Notes: a model not told the origin generated them from the sequence alone. A stretch of 64,000 bases of DNA from Clostridium sp. MB40-C1 (GCF_030913655.1 NZ_CP133189.1:496001-560000); one strand, 5' to 3'. Numbered from the stretch's first letter, positions 18,493 to 27,336 are shown. Numbers and translations: made by a program.

Positions 18493-19170
18493 CTAACTAA
18501 ATAACTTTCTATAAATAAGAAGTATTAAAAATACCCATATAGCAGATAAAGCGCAACCTGCTAAAACATCACTAAGATAATGTACACCTACATATATTCT
18601 GCTAATTCCAATTAATAAAGCATAGACAAAGATTAAAATACTTGTAATTATAGATAAGACTTTGTTTTTCACCATAGATAAAATAAAATAAATAAGAACT
18701 AATGCGCCTGACATAGCTATCATTGTATGTCCACTTGGAAAACTGTATTTTCCTACATGAGTATATTTTGAAATATCTACTAGCCATTCTATTTTTGGCC
18801 TAGGTCTTTTGATAAACATCTTTAATCCTTGGCTTACTAAGGCAGTACCTAACATATTTATAGAATAGAAAGCAGCTTCTTTTATCATTCTTTTATAATA
18901 AAAAAATCCAATTATTATTAGGGTGATTATAATAGCTATAAAAGTATCTCCGCTTCTGCTTATAAAAATAAACAATTTATTAAAGGCTTCAGTTCTTATT
19001 CCATTTACTGCATTTGCTACCTGTATATCAATACTGCCTCCTTGAGCTTGAAAGCTATCTCTCATTTTTATTGCAAAAAATCCGCTACATATTATTCCTA
19101 ATAAAGCAATTATGAATAAATAACAAATAGGATCTTTTTTATGTTCTACATAAGTACTTTTATATAACAT
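18493..19170 (-). CDS. PAP2-family membrane phosphatase
   Basis: The 225-residue integral membrane phosphatase has five to six hydrophobic segments. The three catalytic motifs of the type 2 phosphatidic acid phosphatase superfamily are intact: K117-x6-R124P125, P145-SGH148, and S190R-x5-H197 followed by D201. Likely substrates are lipid pyrophosphates such as undecaprenyl pyrophosphate (BcrC-like) or phosphatidylglycerol phosphate; the sequence does not decide between them. ATG 19170 follows AAAAGGAGA. It appears monocistronic, with two hairpins after the stop. Confidence 0.9.
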   Translation of the reverse strand: MLYKSTYVEHKKDPICYLFIIALLGIICSGFFAIKMRDSFQAQGGSIDIQVANAVNGIRTEAFNKLFIFISRSGDTFIAIIITLIIIGFFYYKRMIKEAAFYSINMLGTALVSQGLKMFIKRPRPKIEWLVDISKYTHVGKYSFPSGHTMIAMSGALVLIYFILSMVKNKVLSIITSILIFVYALLIGISRIYVGVHYLSDVLAGCALSAIWVFLILLIYRKLFS

Positions 19171-19366
19171 AGTAATCTCCTTTTCTAAGTTTAATTGTTA
19201 AATTTTATAAAGTATATAAGTGAACAGTTATAATAAATAGTATACTATTTTTATATAATAATGTCATCAACAATATACGATATTTGATTTTAGAAGTGTT
19301 AGACGTAATAGTAGGGTATATAGAGTTAGAAATTTTTAAAGATGAAAAATGCAAAACTAAAGGATT

Positions 19367-19416
19367 ATAGTATATAAAAAATAAAACTATAGATTTTTTA
19401 TATACTATAGTTTTAT
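19367..19416. terminator. Overlapping hairpins after the M48 protease gene
   Basis: ATAAAACTATAG (19381-19392) pairs with CTATAGTTTTAT (19405-19416), while TAGTATATAAAAAA and TTTTTTATATACTA can form a competing stem. It is probably the minus-strand terminator. The rest of the 19171-19463 gap is empty. Confidence 0.5.
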
Positions 19417-19463
19417 TTCAATGACTTTATCATTATATTAAATTTAAGAATATACTTTGAAGT

Positions 19464-20771
19464 TTATTCTTTATGTTGTTTATATTTTTTAAAATGTTCA
19501 ATCCTTTCGTTTATAGGTGGATGATCGTATTTCCAAAGTTTATATAATGGGTCTGGGTTGGGAATTACAAATCCATTTTCAGCTAGTTTGTCAAAAGCGG
19601 AAATTCCAGCCTCTTTGTCTTGGGTTATTTCTAAAGCGAAATTGTCCGCTTGACGTTCCATGTAACAGGAATAAGCATTCATGGAAGGTGTTATAAATAA
19701 AAAACAAAAATTTATTATAATTATAGCAATTGGGTAAGAAGCTATATTATAGAGTTCTCTAAATTTGAATTTTTTACTATATTTCATCATTAAAGGAGGA
19801 GCGAGTTTACTTATTATGTATAGTACTATAAAGGTAAGAAGTATATCTACAATAACTAATTTCTTAATGTGTCCTAAGACATAATGACCTATTTCATGAG
19901 CCATTATAAAACGTAGCTCTCGCAAGTTAAGAGATTTTATAGCTGTATCCCATAAAACAATTCTTTTGGAACCTCCTATGCCTGTCATATAGGCATTAAT
20001 CATATTAGTATCTTTACTTTTATCTATCTGAAGAATTTTACAATTTTCTATGTTGGCTTTTTTAGTTAGCTCTACTAAACTTCTCTCAATAGTTTTATCA
20101 TCTAAAGGTTTAAAATTGTTAAATAAAGGATCTATTATTACTGGTTGTGCTAAGTACATAAATAAAGTTACAGGTATAATAAGTATGCCTGTATAAATCC
20201 ACCACCTATTAGGATGTTTTTTTATAAGCTTATATGGAATCCATAACAAAAATAATAAGCCACAAGATGTAAGTAATACCTCTAAAGAATAACTTTTTAT
20301 CCAACTTACAAAAGGTTGGTGAGAAAGACCAAATATATGGCTTTGTACATAAGAACCATAAAAAGTTAAAGGTAAATTTAACAAATTATCAATTAGAGTA
20401 TATAAGATTCCGTAAATACCAGCAGTTAAAAATAAGTTTTTACCTATCTTTTGTGAGAAACAGCCCAATTTATAAGAAAAACCTGTAAACAAAATTAAAG
20501 CAGGTATAAGAAAACTCATTATAATTTTCAGAAATTGAACAACTCTATCACTTTCATAGTATTTTTGACCTATGTTGTTATTTATATTTTTATTTGGATT
20601 AAGAGTTATGTTTGGTTTGGTGTATATACTTTGTTGGATATTAGATTCTTCTATATTTATGAAAAAATTTTTTTCTATAGCTAATATAGATTTTTCACCT
20701 TGAAAAGCAGAAAGACCTAGTGTAAAGAAAAATATAAAAAGTATAAAAAATGGTTTAGACTTAATATTCAT
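19464..20771 (-). CDS. M48 family (Ste24-type) membrane metalloprotease
   Basis: The 435-residue zinc protease has the active site HEIGH (292-296) and the third zinc ligand in MERQADNFALE (Glu372). It has an N-terminal signal or membrane segment and about six further hydrophobic helices, the layout of CAAX prenyl protease 1 (Ste24). The conserved GIGGSKRIVLWDT strand precedes the active site. Bacteria lack CAAX farnesylation, so it more likely serves membrane protein quality control or processing. The start is ATG 20771 after CTGGGGGGAT. It stands alone, with a 677-bp gap upstream. Confidence 0.88.
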   Translation of the reverse strand: MNIKSKPFFILFIFFFTLGLSAFQGEKSILAIEKNFFINIEESNIQQSIYTKPNITLNPNKNINNNIGQKYYESDRVVQFLKIIMSFLIPALILFTGFSYKLGCFSQKIGKNLFLTAGIYGILYTLIDNLLNLPLTFYGSYVQSHIFGLSHQPFVSWIKSYSLEVLLTSCGLLFLLWIPYKLIKKHPNRWWIYTGILIIPVTLFMYLAQPVIIDPLFNNFKPLDDKTIERSLVELTKKANIENCKILQIDKSKDTNMINAYMTGIGGSKRIVLWDTAIKSLNLRELRFIMAHEIGHYVLGHIKKLVIVDILLTFIVLYIISKLAPPLMMKYSKKFKFRELYNIASYPIAIIIINFCFLFITPSMNAYSCYMERQADNFALEITQDKEAGISAFDKLAENGFVIPNPDPLYKLWKYDHPPINERIEHFKKYKQHKE

Positions 20772-20827
20772 TTTTATCCCCCCAGTATAGATTATTTATT
20801 TTGATTTAGATTATTATATAAGTTATT

Positions 20828-20890
20828 AAATGAGAAATTTTCATAATTTCAAAATAGTATATTTATATGCAAGTTTTATTGATCACTATA
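20828..20890. repeat. Half copy of MITE-like palindromic repeat (family 1)
   Basis: It matches the left arm of the full element at 20985-21174, including ATGCAAGTTTTATTG followed by TCAC, with no matching right arm. Confidence 0.5.
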
Positions 20891-20984
20891 TTAAATCAAA
20901 ATCTTTAATAACCTATATATTTTATTAGTGAAATTAATTATGCTTATATAATTAATTATACTCTAACTTTATAAAAAAATTAGT

Positions 20985-21174
20985 TAATTGAGAAAATTGC
21001 ATAATTCCATAAGCATATAATTTCATGTGAGTTTTATTGTTCACTGCTTCGAAAATTTCTCCTTTTAGGGTCAGAATAAGCGGAAATATAGATGAATAGA
21101 AATTTTAAGGTGCTACTCATAATAAAACTTGCATTACGTATTTCAAATTTTTAATTATGCAATTTCCTCAATTA
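20985..21174. repeat. MITE-like palindromic element, full copy (family 1)
   Basis: A 190-bp imperfect palindrome. The terminal inverted repeats are TAATTGAGAAAATTGCATAA on the left and the complementary TTATGCAATTTCCTCAATTA on the right, with one mismatch. Inner arms AAGTTTTATT / AATAAAACTT and AAAATTTCT / AGAAATTTT also pair. No ORF. The last 54 bp recur without change at 62978-63032, and diverged copies lie elsewhere in the window. With promoter DNA at 21213-21273 and the half copy, it accounts for most of the 20772-21448 gap. Confidence 0.75.
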
Positions 21175-21212
21175 TAATTTGTTTTAAAAAATGCTTTAAA
21201 ATAAAAAATATA

Positions 21213-21273
21213 TTGACACATAAATAGATTATCGTATATACTGTGTATATACAACATATACAGTATATACGAT
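21213..21273 (+). promoter_or_regulatory. Promoter and palindromic operator of the GntR-ABC operon
   Basis: TTGACA (21213-21218), 18 bases, TATACT (21237-21242). The -10 box lies inside a perfect inverted repeat, ATCGTATATACTGT (21231-21244) and ACAGTATATACGAT (21260-21273), with further GTATATAC repeats between and after. This is the kind of GTATA-rich palindrome bound by YtrA-type GntR repressors, so autoregulation by the next gene is inferred. Confidence 0.75.
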
Positions 21274-21448
21274 ATATACAGAATTGTAATAAAATACTTT
21301 TGAGTTTTTGATTTGTTGTGAATAGATTTTACATAGTATTATTTTGGATATTGTATATGATAGTCATGGGAGAAATTTAATAGAAAGGAGTAAGTGAGAA
21401 AGTTAGGTACTAGATAAAATATAGGTGCTTTCTTGCTATATATAAATT

Positions 21449-21826
21449 ATGAAAATAATAATTTCAAATTCTTCAGGAGAGCCAATTTATGAGCAGATAA
21501 AGAACAGTATAAAATCTCAAATTATAGATGGTACTCTTGAAGAAAGTGAAGCGCTTCCATCTATAAGAAGTTTAGCAAAAGAGTTGCAAATAAGTGTAAT
21601 TACTACAAAACGAGCTTACTCGGAGCTTGAAGCAGAGGGATTCATAGAAACAGTTGCTGGTAAGGGGTCTTTTGTAGCATCTCAAAATAAGGAGTTTTTA
21701 ATGGAACAAAAGCTTAAGATAATAGAGGATAAGCTTTTGGAAGTTGTAAATGAAAGTAAAATGATAAATCTTAGTTTTAGTGAGGTTGTAGAAATGCTTA
21801 AGATACTCTTTGAAGAAACCAATTAG
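21449..21826 (+). CDS. GntR-family regulator, YtrA subfamily
   Basis: The 125-residue regulator has a winged helix-turn-helix at about 8-76 (PIYEQIKNSIKSQI, LPSIRSLAKELQISVITTKRAYSELEAEGFIE, GKGSFVA) and a short C-terminal dimerisation helix. There is no large ligand domain, as is typical of YtrA regulators that control adjacent ABC transporter genes. The palindromic operator at 21231-21273 is its probable target. ATG 21449 has no ribosome site within 15 bases; the nearest, GAAAGGAG, is about 60 bases upstream. Translation may therefore be weak or depend on leader folding. An ABC transporter follows after 188 bp. Confidence 0.88.
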   Translation: MKIIISNSSGEPIYEQIKNSIKSQIIDGTLEESEALPSIRSLAKELQISVITTKRAYSELEAEGFIETVAGKGSFVASQNKEFLMEQKLKIIEDKLLEVVNESKMINLSFSEVVEMLKILFEETN

Positions 21827-22014
21827 AATGGTAATCAGTAAACATAATATGTCAGTAATTAGGCATGAGGACAAAACTTTTAAAAGATAATTTCTAAGGA
21901 CTAATCTATAAAAGAGTCACAGAAGTTTTAAAATAAAGAATTTAGACACTAGATATCAAAGGATAAAAAGGCGGTTAGATAATAGAGACTAAAAATAAGA
22001 AAGAGGGAGTTAAT

Positions 22015-22872
22015 ATGGAAAATATATTAGAAGTAAAAAAATTAAGAAAAGAGTATGGAGATTTTACTTTAAATGATATAAGTTTCAATCTTGAAAGAGG
22101 CTATATTATGGGATTTATAGGGCCTAATGGGGCAGGAAAAAGTACAACTATAAAGCTTATTATGAATTTGATACGTAGAGATGGCGGGGATATAAAAATA
22201 TTTGGAGTTGACAATGTCAAAAATGAAATAGAAGTTAAGAATAAAATTGGGTTTGTATATGATGAAAATTACTATTATGAAGAATTAAGTATAGAAACAA
22301 TGAAAAATATAGTTGCACCTTTTTATTCTAAGTGGGATGAAAAAGCTTTTAAGGGGTATATTAAAGAATTCAATCTAGATCCTAAAAAGAGAATAAAAGA
22401 GCTCTCAAAGGGTATGAAGATGAAGTTCGCTCTTGCAGTAGCATTATCTCATAATGCTGAACTTATAATAATGGATGAGCCTACATCAGGTCTTGATCCT
22501 GTATTTAGAAGTGAAATTTTAGAGATACTTTCATCACTTATTCAAGATGAAAAAAAGAGCGTTTTCTTTTCCACTCATATAACTACAGATCTTGAAAAAA
22601 TAGCGGATTATATAACTTTTATAAATAAAGGAAATATAGTTTTTTCAAAATCAAAGGATGAAATTATGGAAAGCTATGGTTTGGTAAAAGGAGGGCTAGA
22701 TATATTAAATAGTTCTACTAGAAAAGAGTTTGTAAGTGTAAAAGAAAATTCTTTTGGATTTGAAGCTCTTACAGACAATGTGGAAAAAATTAAAAGATTA
22801 TTTAAGAATGAAGTTTTAATTGAAAAACCTTCTTTAGAAGAGATTATGGTATATAGTGTGAAGAATAGCTAA
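22015..22872 (+). CDS. ABC transporter ATP-binding protein
   Basis: The 285-residue ATPase has Walker A GPNGAGKST (36-44), signature LSKGMKMK (LSxG form), Walker B ELIIMDEPTSGLDP, and H-loop FFSTHITTD. The C-terminal region of about 60 residues is typical of the YtrB/BcrA-like group paired with ABC-2 permeases. It should power the two membrane proteins encoded next. Cargo is unknown; relatives act in peptide antibiotic resistance or cell-envelope responses. ATG 22015 follows AGAGGGAG. Control by the upstream GntR repressor is inferred from gene order and the operator. Confidence 0.9.
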   Translation: MENILEVKKLRKEYGDFTLNDISFNLERGYIMGFIGPNGAGKSTTIKLIMNLIRRDGGDIKIFGVDNVKNEIEVKNKIGFVYDENYYYEELSIETMKNIVAPFYSKWDEKAFKGYIKEFNLDPKKRIKELSKGMKMKFALAVALSHNAELIIMDEPTSGLDPVFRSEILEILSSLIQDEKKSVFFSTHITTDLEKIADYITFINKGNIVFSKSKDEIMESYGLVKGGLDILNSSTRKEFVSVKENSFGFEALTDNVEKIKRLFKNEVLIEKPSLEEIMVYSVKNS

Positions 22873-22994
22873 GTCCTGCAAGCTTTAGAATCGTATAAAG
22901 ATATTTTATGTTTAATGTAGCTATTATATTAATACTACCTTTTTTATATGCATTCAATCAATTTGATTACTTTGTAATTTCAGGAGGCAAAAAA

Positions 22995-23651
22995 ATGATT
23001 AATTTAATAAAAAAAGATTTAGCTTTAAATGTTAATAAGAGAACTTTATTGGTATTCATTTTATACTTTTTTATAATAGTAATAACTTCAGAAAGTTATC
23101 TTCCTTCAAATAATAAATATATAATAATAATATCTACTATGGCTTATTTTATAGCAGCAGCTTCATTTTCTTTTGATGATAGGCTTAAAGGGGATTATAT
23201 TATGAATTCTCTTCCTATAAAAAGGAAGGATATAGTTTTGGCAAAGTATATATCAATAATTTTATACACTTTAGGAGCTCTTGCTTCTGCTGGAATCCTA
23301 GGAGGATTAATATCTTATATTGGTATTTTTGAAAATTTAGATTATATTAATCTTAATGTAGTAAGTAAATCTATGATAGCTATATTTTTAATGTGTTCAC
23401 TGAATTTCCCCTTGTATTTTACAAAAGGGTATAGAATAGGTAAGATGATTTCTCTTGCAATTTATTTTGGATTCTTCGCTATAGCTAATTCATTATACGG
23501 TGAAGTAAGTACAGAATTAATTGGGAAATTAAAAAGTATCTTTAATAGCAGTTCCATATTTTTAAATGGAATAATATTTGTTATTATGATTTGTTTATTT
23601 ATACTTTCAATTTTTGTTTCTATAAGTATTTATGAAAAAAAGGAATTGTAA
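22995..23651 (+). CDS. ABC-2 type transporter permease, first
   Basis: The 218-residue membrane protein has six predicted helices and the opening MINLIKKDLALN common to ABC-2 permeases of this group. It carries the motif NSLPIKRKDIVLAKYIS near residues 70-85, also seen in slightly changed form in the next protein. ATG 22995 is chosen because CAGGAGG lies 7 bases upstream; an in-frame ATG at 22908 lacks a site and would add 29 residues. It presumably forms a heterodimer with the product of the next gene, using the preceding ATPase. Confidence 0.85.
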   Translation: MINLIKKDLALNVNKRTLLVFILYFFIIVITSESYLPSNNKYIIIISTMAYFIAAASFSFDDRLKGDYIMNSLPIKRKDIVLAKYISIILYTLGALASAGILGGLISYIGIFENLDYINLNVVSKSMIAIFLMCSLNFPLYFTKGYRIGKMISLAIYFGFFAIANSLYGEVSTELIGKLKSIFNSSSIFLNGIIFVIMICLFILSIFVSISIYEKKEL

Positions 23652-23665
23652 AGGAGGGTGATGAA

Positions 23666-24328
23666 GTGTTGAATCTAATTATTAAAGATTTTAAAATAAC
23701 AAAGAAGATAAATGTAATATTTTTTATATACGCATTAGGTATGGCTTTTGTAGCAATAAAATCTCAAGCTAAGCATCCAGGAACACTTTATATAATGTCA
23801 CTTATATTAATTGTGTATATCTCTCTTTTGTATGCTAATGGATATGATGGGAAATATAAAATTCATATTGCTTTAAATAGTATGCCTGTAAAGAAAAAAA
23901 ATATAGTATTCTCAAAATATTTATCTATGATAGTCTATTTAGCTTTCTATTTTCTAGTTATGTTTATAGGAAGTAATGTGTTTGGGATAATATTTAATAA
24001 TACAGATAATGTTATATCAATATGGGATTTTGTAATTTGTTTTAATGCGATGACTATATTTTATGCTTTATACTATCCTTTATACTATAAAGTGAACAAA
24101 GATAAATTAGCTATGTTGAACTTTGGTATTTATATAACAGTTTTAATAATTCCTACTTTATTTACAAAGTTTATGAAATCCAGTTTAGGTCATACTTTTC
24201 TAATGAGTGTATCAAGAGTAAATAATATAAACACTATCCATTTAATTTTCCTTTTAGTTGCAATAGTTTTGCAGATTATTTCCGTGGAAATATCTTTTAG
24301 AATTTATTCAAGAAAAGAATTTTATTAG
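23666..24328 (+). CDS. ABC-2 type transporter permease, second
   Basis: The 220-residue paralogue of the preceding permease has six hydrophobic segments and the shared motif NSMPVKKKNIVFSKYLS. The start is GTG 23666, 8 bases after AAGGAGG; a nearby ATG at 23661 runs into a stop after three codons. It lies 14 bp after the first permease, so the genes are coupled. The stop codon is followed at once by the palindrome at 24334-24367. Confidence 0.85.
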   Translation: MLNLIIKDFKITKKINVIFFIYALGMAFVAIKSQAKHPGTLYIMSLILIVYISLLYANGYDGKYKIHIALNSMPVKKKNIVFSKYLSMIVYLAFYFLVMFIGSNVFGIIFNNTDNVISIWDFVICFNAMTIFYALYYPLYYKVNKDKLAMLNFGIYITVLIIPTLFTKFMKSSLGHTFLMSVSRVNNINTIHLIFLLVAIVLQIISVEISFRIYSRKEFY

Positions 24329-24333
24329 AGGAC

Positions 24334-24367
24334 AATAGAATAATGTTGCGTCGCAACATTATTCTAT
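24334..24367. repeat. Perfect 3'-end palindrome (family 3E)
   Basis: AATAGAATAATGTTGCG and its exact complement face each other around one base, directly after a stop codon. The same sequence recurs at the stop of gltX (25936) and, diverged, at 26618, 28654 and 62530. It may act as a terminator for the ABC operon, though it lacks a long T-run. Confidence 0.7.
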
Positions 24368-24369
24368 TA

Positions 24370-24398
24370 TTGACATAAATTAGTCTTTAGTATATCAT
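24370..24398 (+). promoter_or_regulatory. gltX promoter
   Basis: TTGACA, 17 bases, TATCAT. The resulting leader of about 75 bases contains the hairpin at 24414-24451. Confidence 0.7.
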
Positions 24399-24413
24399 GA
24401 AAATAGCGTTTAA

Positions 24414-24451
24414 AAATGCCTTTCGTCCAGTGCTAGGGATGAAAGGCATTT
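24414..24451 (+). promoter_or_regulatory. Leader hairpin of gltX
   Basis: AAATGCCTTTC pairs with GAAAGGCATTT around a 16-base loop, 19 bases before the ribosome site. It has no T-run, so it is not a plain terminator. No T-box sequence is present. Confidence 0.5.
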
Positions 24452-24477
24452 AAAATATTACATAGAGGTGAGAAACA

Positions 24478-25938
24478 ATGGCGATGAGAGAAGTTAGAAC
24501 AAGATTTGCACCTAGCCCAACAGGTTATATGCATATAGGTAATTTAAGAACTGCTCTTTATACTTATTTAATTGCTAAGCATGAGGGTGGAAAATTCATA
24601 TTAAGAATAGAAGATACGGATCAGGAAAGATATGTAGAAGGTGCTGTTGATGTTATTTACAGAACTTTAAAGATGACTGGGTTAACACACGATGAAGGCC
24701 CAGATATAGGAGGACCAGTAGGACCTTACATTCAAAGTGAAAGAAAAGGAATGTACCTTGACTATGCTAAAGAGTTAGTAGAAAAAGGTGAGGCTTATTA
24801 TGTATTTAATGATAAAGAAGATACAGTAGCTAAAATTTGTGAAGATGAAAAAAAACCATATAAATTTGATGCAAAATATCATACTTTATCTAAAGAAGAA
24901 GTAGAAGAAAAATTAGCGTCTGGTGTTGAATATGTTATAAGACAAAAGAACCCAAGTGAAGGTGAAACTGTATTTGAAGATGAAATATATGGAACAATAT
25001 CTGTTGAAAATGCAGAATTAGAAGATATGATTCTAATAAAATCTGATGGTCTTCCAACATATAACTTTGCAAATGTTATTGATGATCACTTAATGGGAAT
25101 TACACATGTAGTTCGTGGTAATGAATATTTATCTTCAGCTCCAAAATATAATAGATTATACGATGCTTTGGGATGGCCTGTACCAACATATGTTCATTGC
25201 CCTCCAATAATGAAAGATGCTCACAATAAGTTAAGTAAGAGAAATGGAGATGCATCTTTTGAGGATTTATTAGCTAAAGGATACTTAAAAGAAGCAGTAG
25301 TAAACTTTATAGCATTACTTGGATGGAGTTCTGGAACAGAGCAAGAAATATTTTCTCTTGAAGAGTTAATAGAAAAATTTGATTACAGACATATAAACAA
25401 ATCTCCCGCTATTTTTGATGATGTTAAACTTAAATGGATGAATGGAGAATACATAAAGAAACTTCCACAAGAAGAGTTCCACAAAATGGCTATGCCTTAT
25501 TATGAAGAAGTTTTTTCTAAGAAAAATATGGAACTTTTAAAATTAGATAAAATAAGTGAATTATTACAAACAAGAGTCGAAGTTTTAAATGAAGTTCCTG
25601 GATTTATAGATTTCTTTGAAGCATTACCTGAGTATGATATAGATTTATATACTCATAAGAAGATGAAAACTAATTCTGAAAATTCATTAGTTACATTAGA
25701 AAGAGCTCTTCCAGTTTTAGAAGGGTTACAAGAATGGACTTTTGATTCTATTCATGATGCTACATTTGCGTTAATAAAAGAAATGGAAGTTAAAAATGGA
25801 ATTGTTTTATGGCCTATAAGAACAGCTTTATCAGGAAAAAGTTTTTCGCCAGGAGGAGCTTTTGAACTTGCTGAAATTTTAGGTAAGGAAGAAAGTTTAA
25901 GAAGAATAAGGGTTGGAATTGAAAAATTATCACAATAG
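24478..25938 (+). CDS. gltX: Glutamyl-tRNA synthetase
   Basis: The 486-residue class I synthetase charges tRNA-Glu, and in most clostridia also tRNA-Gln for later amidation by GatCAB. The nucleotide-binding HIGH motif appears as HIGN (19-22) within [17 protein letters not shown]; the KMSKS-type loop reads KLSKRNG near residue 252. Length is standard. ATG 24478 follows AGAGGTGAG; a second ATG two codons later is possible. It has its own promoter and leader hairpin. The stop codon lies inside a dispersed palindrome. Confidence 0.97.
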   Translation: MAMREVRTRFAPSPTGYMHIGNLRTALYTYLIAKHEGGKFILRIEDTDQERYVEGAVDVIYRTLKMTGLTHDEGPDIGGPVGPYIQSERKGMYLDYAKELVEKGEAYYVFNDKEDTVAKICEDEKKPYKFDAKYHTLSKEEVEEKLASGVEYVIRQKNPSEGETVFEDEIYGTISVENAELEDMILIKSDGLPTYNFANVIDDHLMGITHVVRGNEYLSSAPKYNRLYDALGWPVPTYVHCPPIMKDAHNKLSKRNGDASFEDLLAKGYLKEAVVNFIALLGWSSGTEQEIFSLEELIEKFDYRHINKSPAIFDDVKLKWMNGEYIKKLPQEEFHKMAMPYYEEVFSKKNMELLKLDKISELLQTRVEVLNEVPGFIDFFEALPEYDIDLYTHKKMKTNSENSLVTLERALPVLEGLQEWTFDSIHDATFALIKEMEVKNGIVLWPIRTALSGKSFSPGGAFELAEILGKEESLRRIRVGIEKLSQ

Positions 25939-25963
25939 AATAATGTTGCGTCACAATATTACT
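25936..25963. repeat. 3'-end palindrome copy overlapping the gltX stop (family 3E)
   Basis: TAGAATAATGTTGCGTCA repeats the sequence at 24336 with one change. The left half is intact and the right half is degraded, so it no longer forms a perfect hairpin. Confidence 0.6.
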
Positions 25964-26028
25964 TAGTAACCAGATACCAAGCTAGTGAAAGAGGATTTTT
26001 TTCTGGTGTTAAAAAATCTTTAAATTTT

Positions 26029-26068
26029 AAAAGCAGTTAACGAAACATCTTTTTCATTAACTGCTTTT
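26029..26068. terminator. Hairpin downstream of gltX
   Basis: AAAAGCAGTTAA pairs with TTAACTGCTTTT, a perfect 12-bp stem with a 16-base loop. It probably terminates gltX. The remaining 26069-26363 has no gene; a short tRNA-like string is noted at 26103. Confidence 0.55.
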
Positions 26069-26363
26069 GGTGTTATTCTTAAAAGAACTGGTAAGCTCTC
26101 AGAGCGATAGCTCAATTGGAGTAGCACTTATCCTAGATTAATTACCTATGCTTTAAAATAACTTTAAAATATTCTTTTGTCCGTTAGGACTTAGAAACTT
26201 TCTTTAAAAATTTTGTTTCACATCTAAATTTTATATGACCACTCAAATCATGAATAAAGCATTTAAATTCAAAGATTTTCTAACATAAGGAAGAAAATCA
26301 TCCTTTAGTCTTCCTCTTCTCCCCAGTATACATATTAAATTATATTACTTATAAAGAAACTAA

Positions 26364-26610
26364 GGCAGAAGAATTGGATTTTCTTATATATGTAGTTAGC
26401 CGATTAAACTTTGAAGTAGCAATTAGAAGTACTTAAGGTGTAGAATTCTAAAAATCCGTAATTGCAGGAATGGACTCCTGCAGCCAAACTGCGTCATGGA
26501 CGACGCATAGTGAGGGTAGGATTTTTAGAAGGCTACGTCTTTAGTACTTCTTTGCGTGCTGAAGGTTTAATGGATAACTACATATATTTAGAAAAACCTA
26601 TTCTTCTGCC
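26364..26610 (+). ncRNA. Structured RNA with two ATGGAC hairpin loops (TwoAYGGAY-like) in a long inverted repeat
   Basis: Two adjacent hairpins share the same six-base loop. TGCAGGA-ATGGAC-TCCTGCA (stem 26463-26482) is followed by TGCGTC-ATGGAC-GACGCA (26490-26507). This is the defining pattern of the TwoAYGGAY RNA motif, known from Clostridia and gamma-proteobacteria and of unknown function. Around them, arms of about 95 bases (26364-26457 and 26519-26610) pair imperfectly, closing with TTCTAAAAATCC / GGATTTTTAGAA. The centre is GC-rich against a very AT-rich background. No promoter or T-run is obvious. The strand is set by the loop sequence. An ORF crossing it (26462-26689) is rejected. Confidence 0.7.
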
Positions 26611-26617
26611 GTTATTC

Positions 26618-26644
26618 ATTACGTCACAACATTATTATATTACA
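26618..26644. repeat. 3'-end palindrome copy at the end of the DUF6873-like gene (family 3E)
   Basis: Read on the minus strand, the gene ends and continues AATATAATAATGTTGTGACG, matching the palindromes at 24334 and 25936. It faces the copy at 25936, so the pair brackets the structured RNA. Confidence 0.5.
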
Positions 26645-27336
26645 AACAAGCTTCCTCTATCTGTAAGTTTTCCTTTCTTTAAAAAATAAGGTTCAACCTT
26701 ATTTTTCTTCAAAAAAGCAAGTACTTCGTTTCCATAAGCATAATACTGAAGATCTCCAAAAAAAGCTAGAATATTATCTTCGATTAATCCACAACATCCT
26801 CCTATAAATCCATAATTGAGACCAGGTAGTGCTATATCACCAGGAGGAAGCAACAGCACATCCATATTTTCATTATGAAGAGCTTGAGCTATACATTTAT
26901 CACTTGTTATAAAGGCAGAGGGAGACACTATTGCTGTGGAACATTTTGTATATCCCTGTTTAACGTTAATTAATTTTTTTTTATCTTTAATGCGTTGGAG
27001 TAAATTTGAATCTGTGTATTTCAAATAATGCATAAAAAAGTTTGAGGTATTAACTGCGTTAAGAGTAATGTCTAGTGGATAGGAGGAATCTAAGGAATTT
27101 GAAGAATATATTACGTTAATACCACTATTCTTTAAAGTTTCAACAAATTCTGATTGTATATCTTTATGAATCAATATATTTTTATTGTCAACAATATGTA
27201 AGAGTATATCTGGGTGACCACATATGGCTTCATACACTTGGGAACAATGAGGACATTCAATATATTTATATCCTAAATTTAAAATTGATAATTTTTCTTC
27301 ATCTGATGCTCTATAATCAATAATTAATTTTTTCAA
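26635..27336 (-). CDS. DUF6873-like protein with a guanidino-modifying-enzyme-type fold
   Basis: The 233-residue protein resembles a clostridial family annotated as DUF6873, thought to adopt the fold of arginine deiminase and related guanidino-modifying enzymes. Visible marks are CPHCSQVYEAICGHPDILLH near 38-57, NVKQGYTKCSTAIVSP with a Cys in the middle, and GFIGGCCGLIEDNILAFFGD near 180-199. No catalytic assignment is made. The start is TTG 27336 with GGAGTGAT 8 bases upstream; no ATG fits. It is convergent with the ncRNA region and gltX, divergent from ytxC. Family naming is from memory of NCBI annotation and is moderately sure. Confidence 0.65.
   Translation of the reverse strand: MKKLIIDYRASDEEKLSILNLGYKYIECPHCSQVYEAICGHPDILLHIVDNKNILIHKDIQSEFVETLKNSGINVIYSSNSLDSSYPLDITLNAVNTSNFFMHYLKYTDSNLLQRIKDKKKLINVKQGYTKCSTAIVSPSAFITSDKCIAQALHNENMDVLLLPPGDIALPGLNYGFIGGCCGLIEDNILAFFGDLQYYAYGNEVLAFLKKNKVEPYFLKKGKLTDRGSLFVI

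Noticed and set aside
20772-21448. Possible insertion sequence in the gap upstream of the M48 protease
   Set aside because: There are inverted repeats but no transposase frame or remnant; it is described as a MITE-like element instead.
24414-24451. T-box leader for gltX
   Set aside because: A hairpin is present, but the T-box sequence and a terminator T-run are both missing.
26462-26689. Plus-strand ORF of 75 codons across the two ATGGAC hairpins
   Set aside because: It is read through GC-rich RNA stems, has no ribosome site, and its end overlaps the DUF6873-like gene on the other strand.
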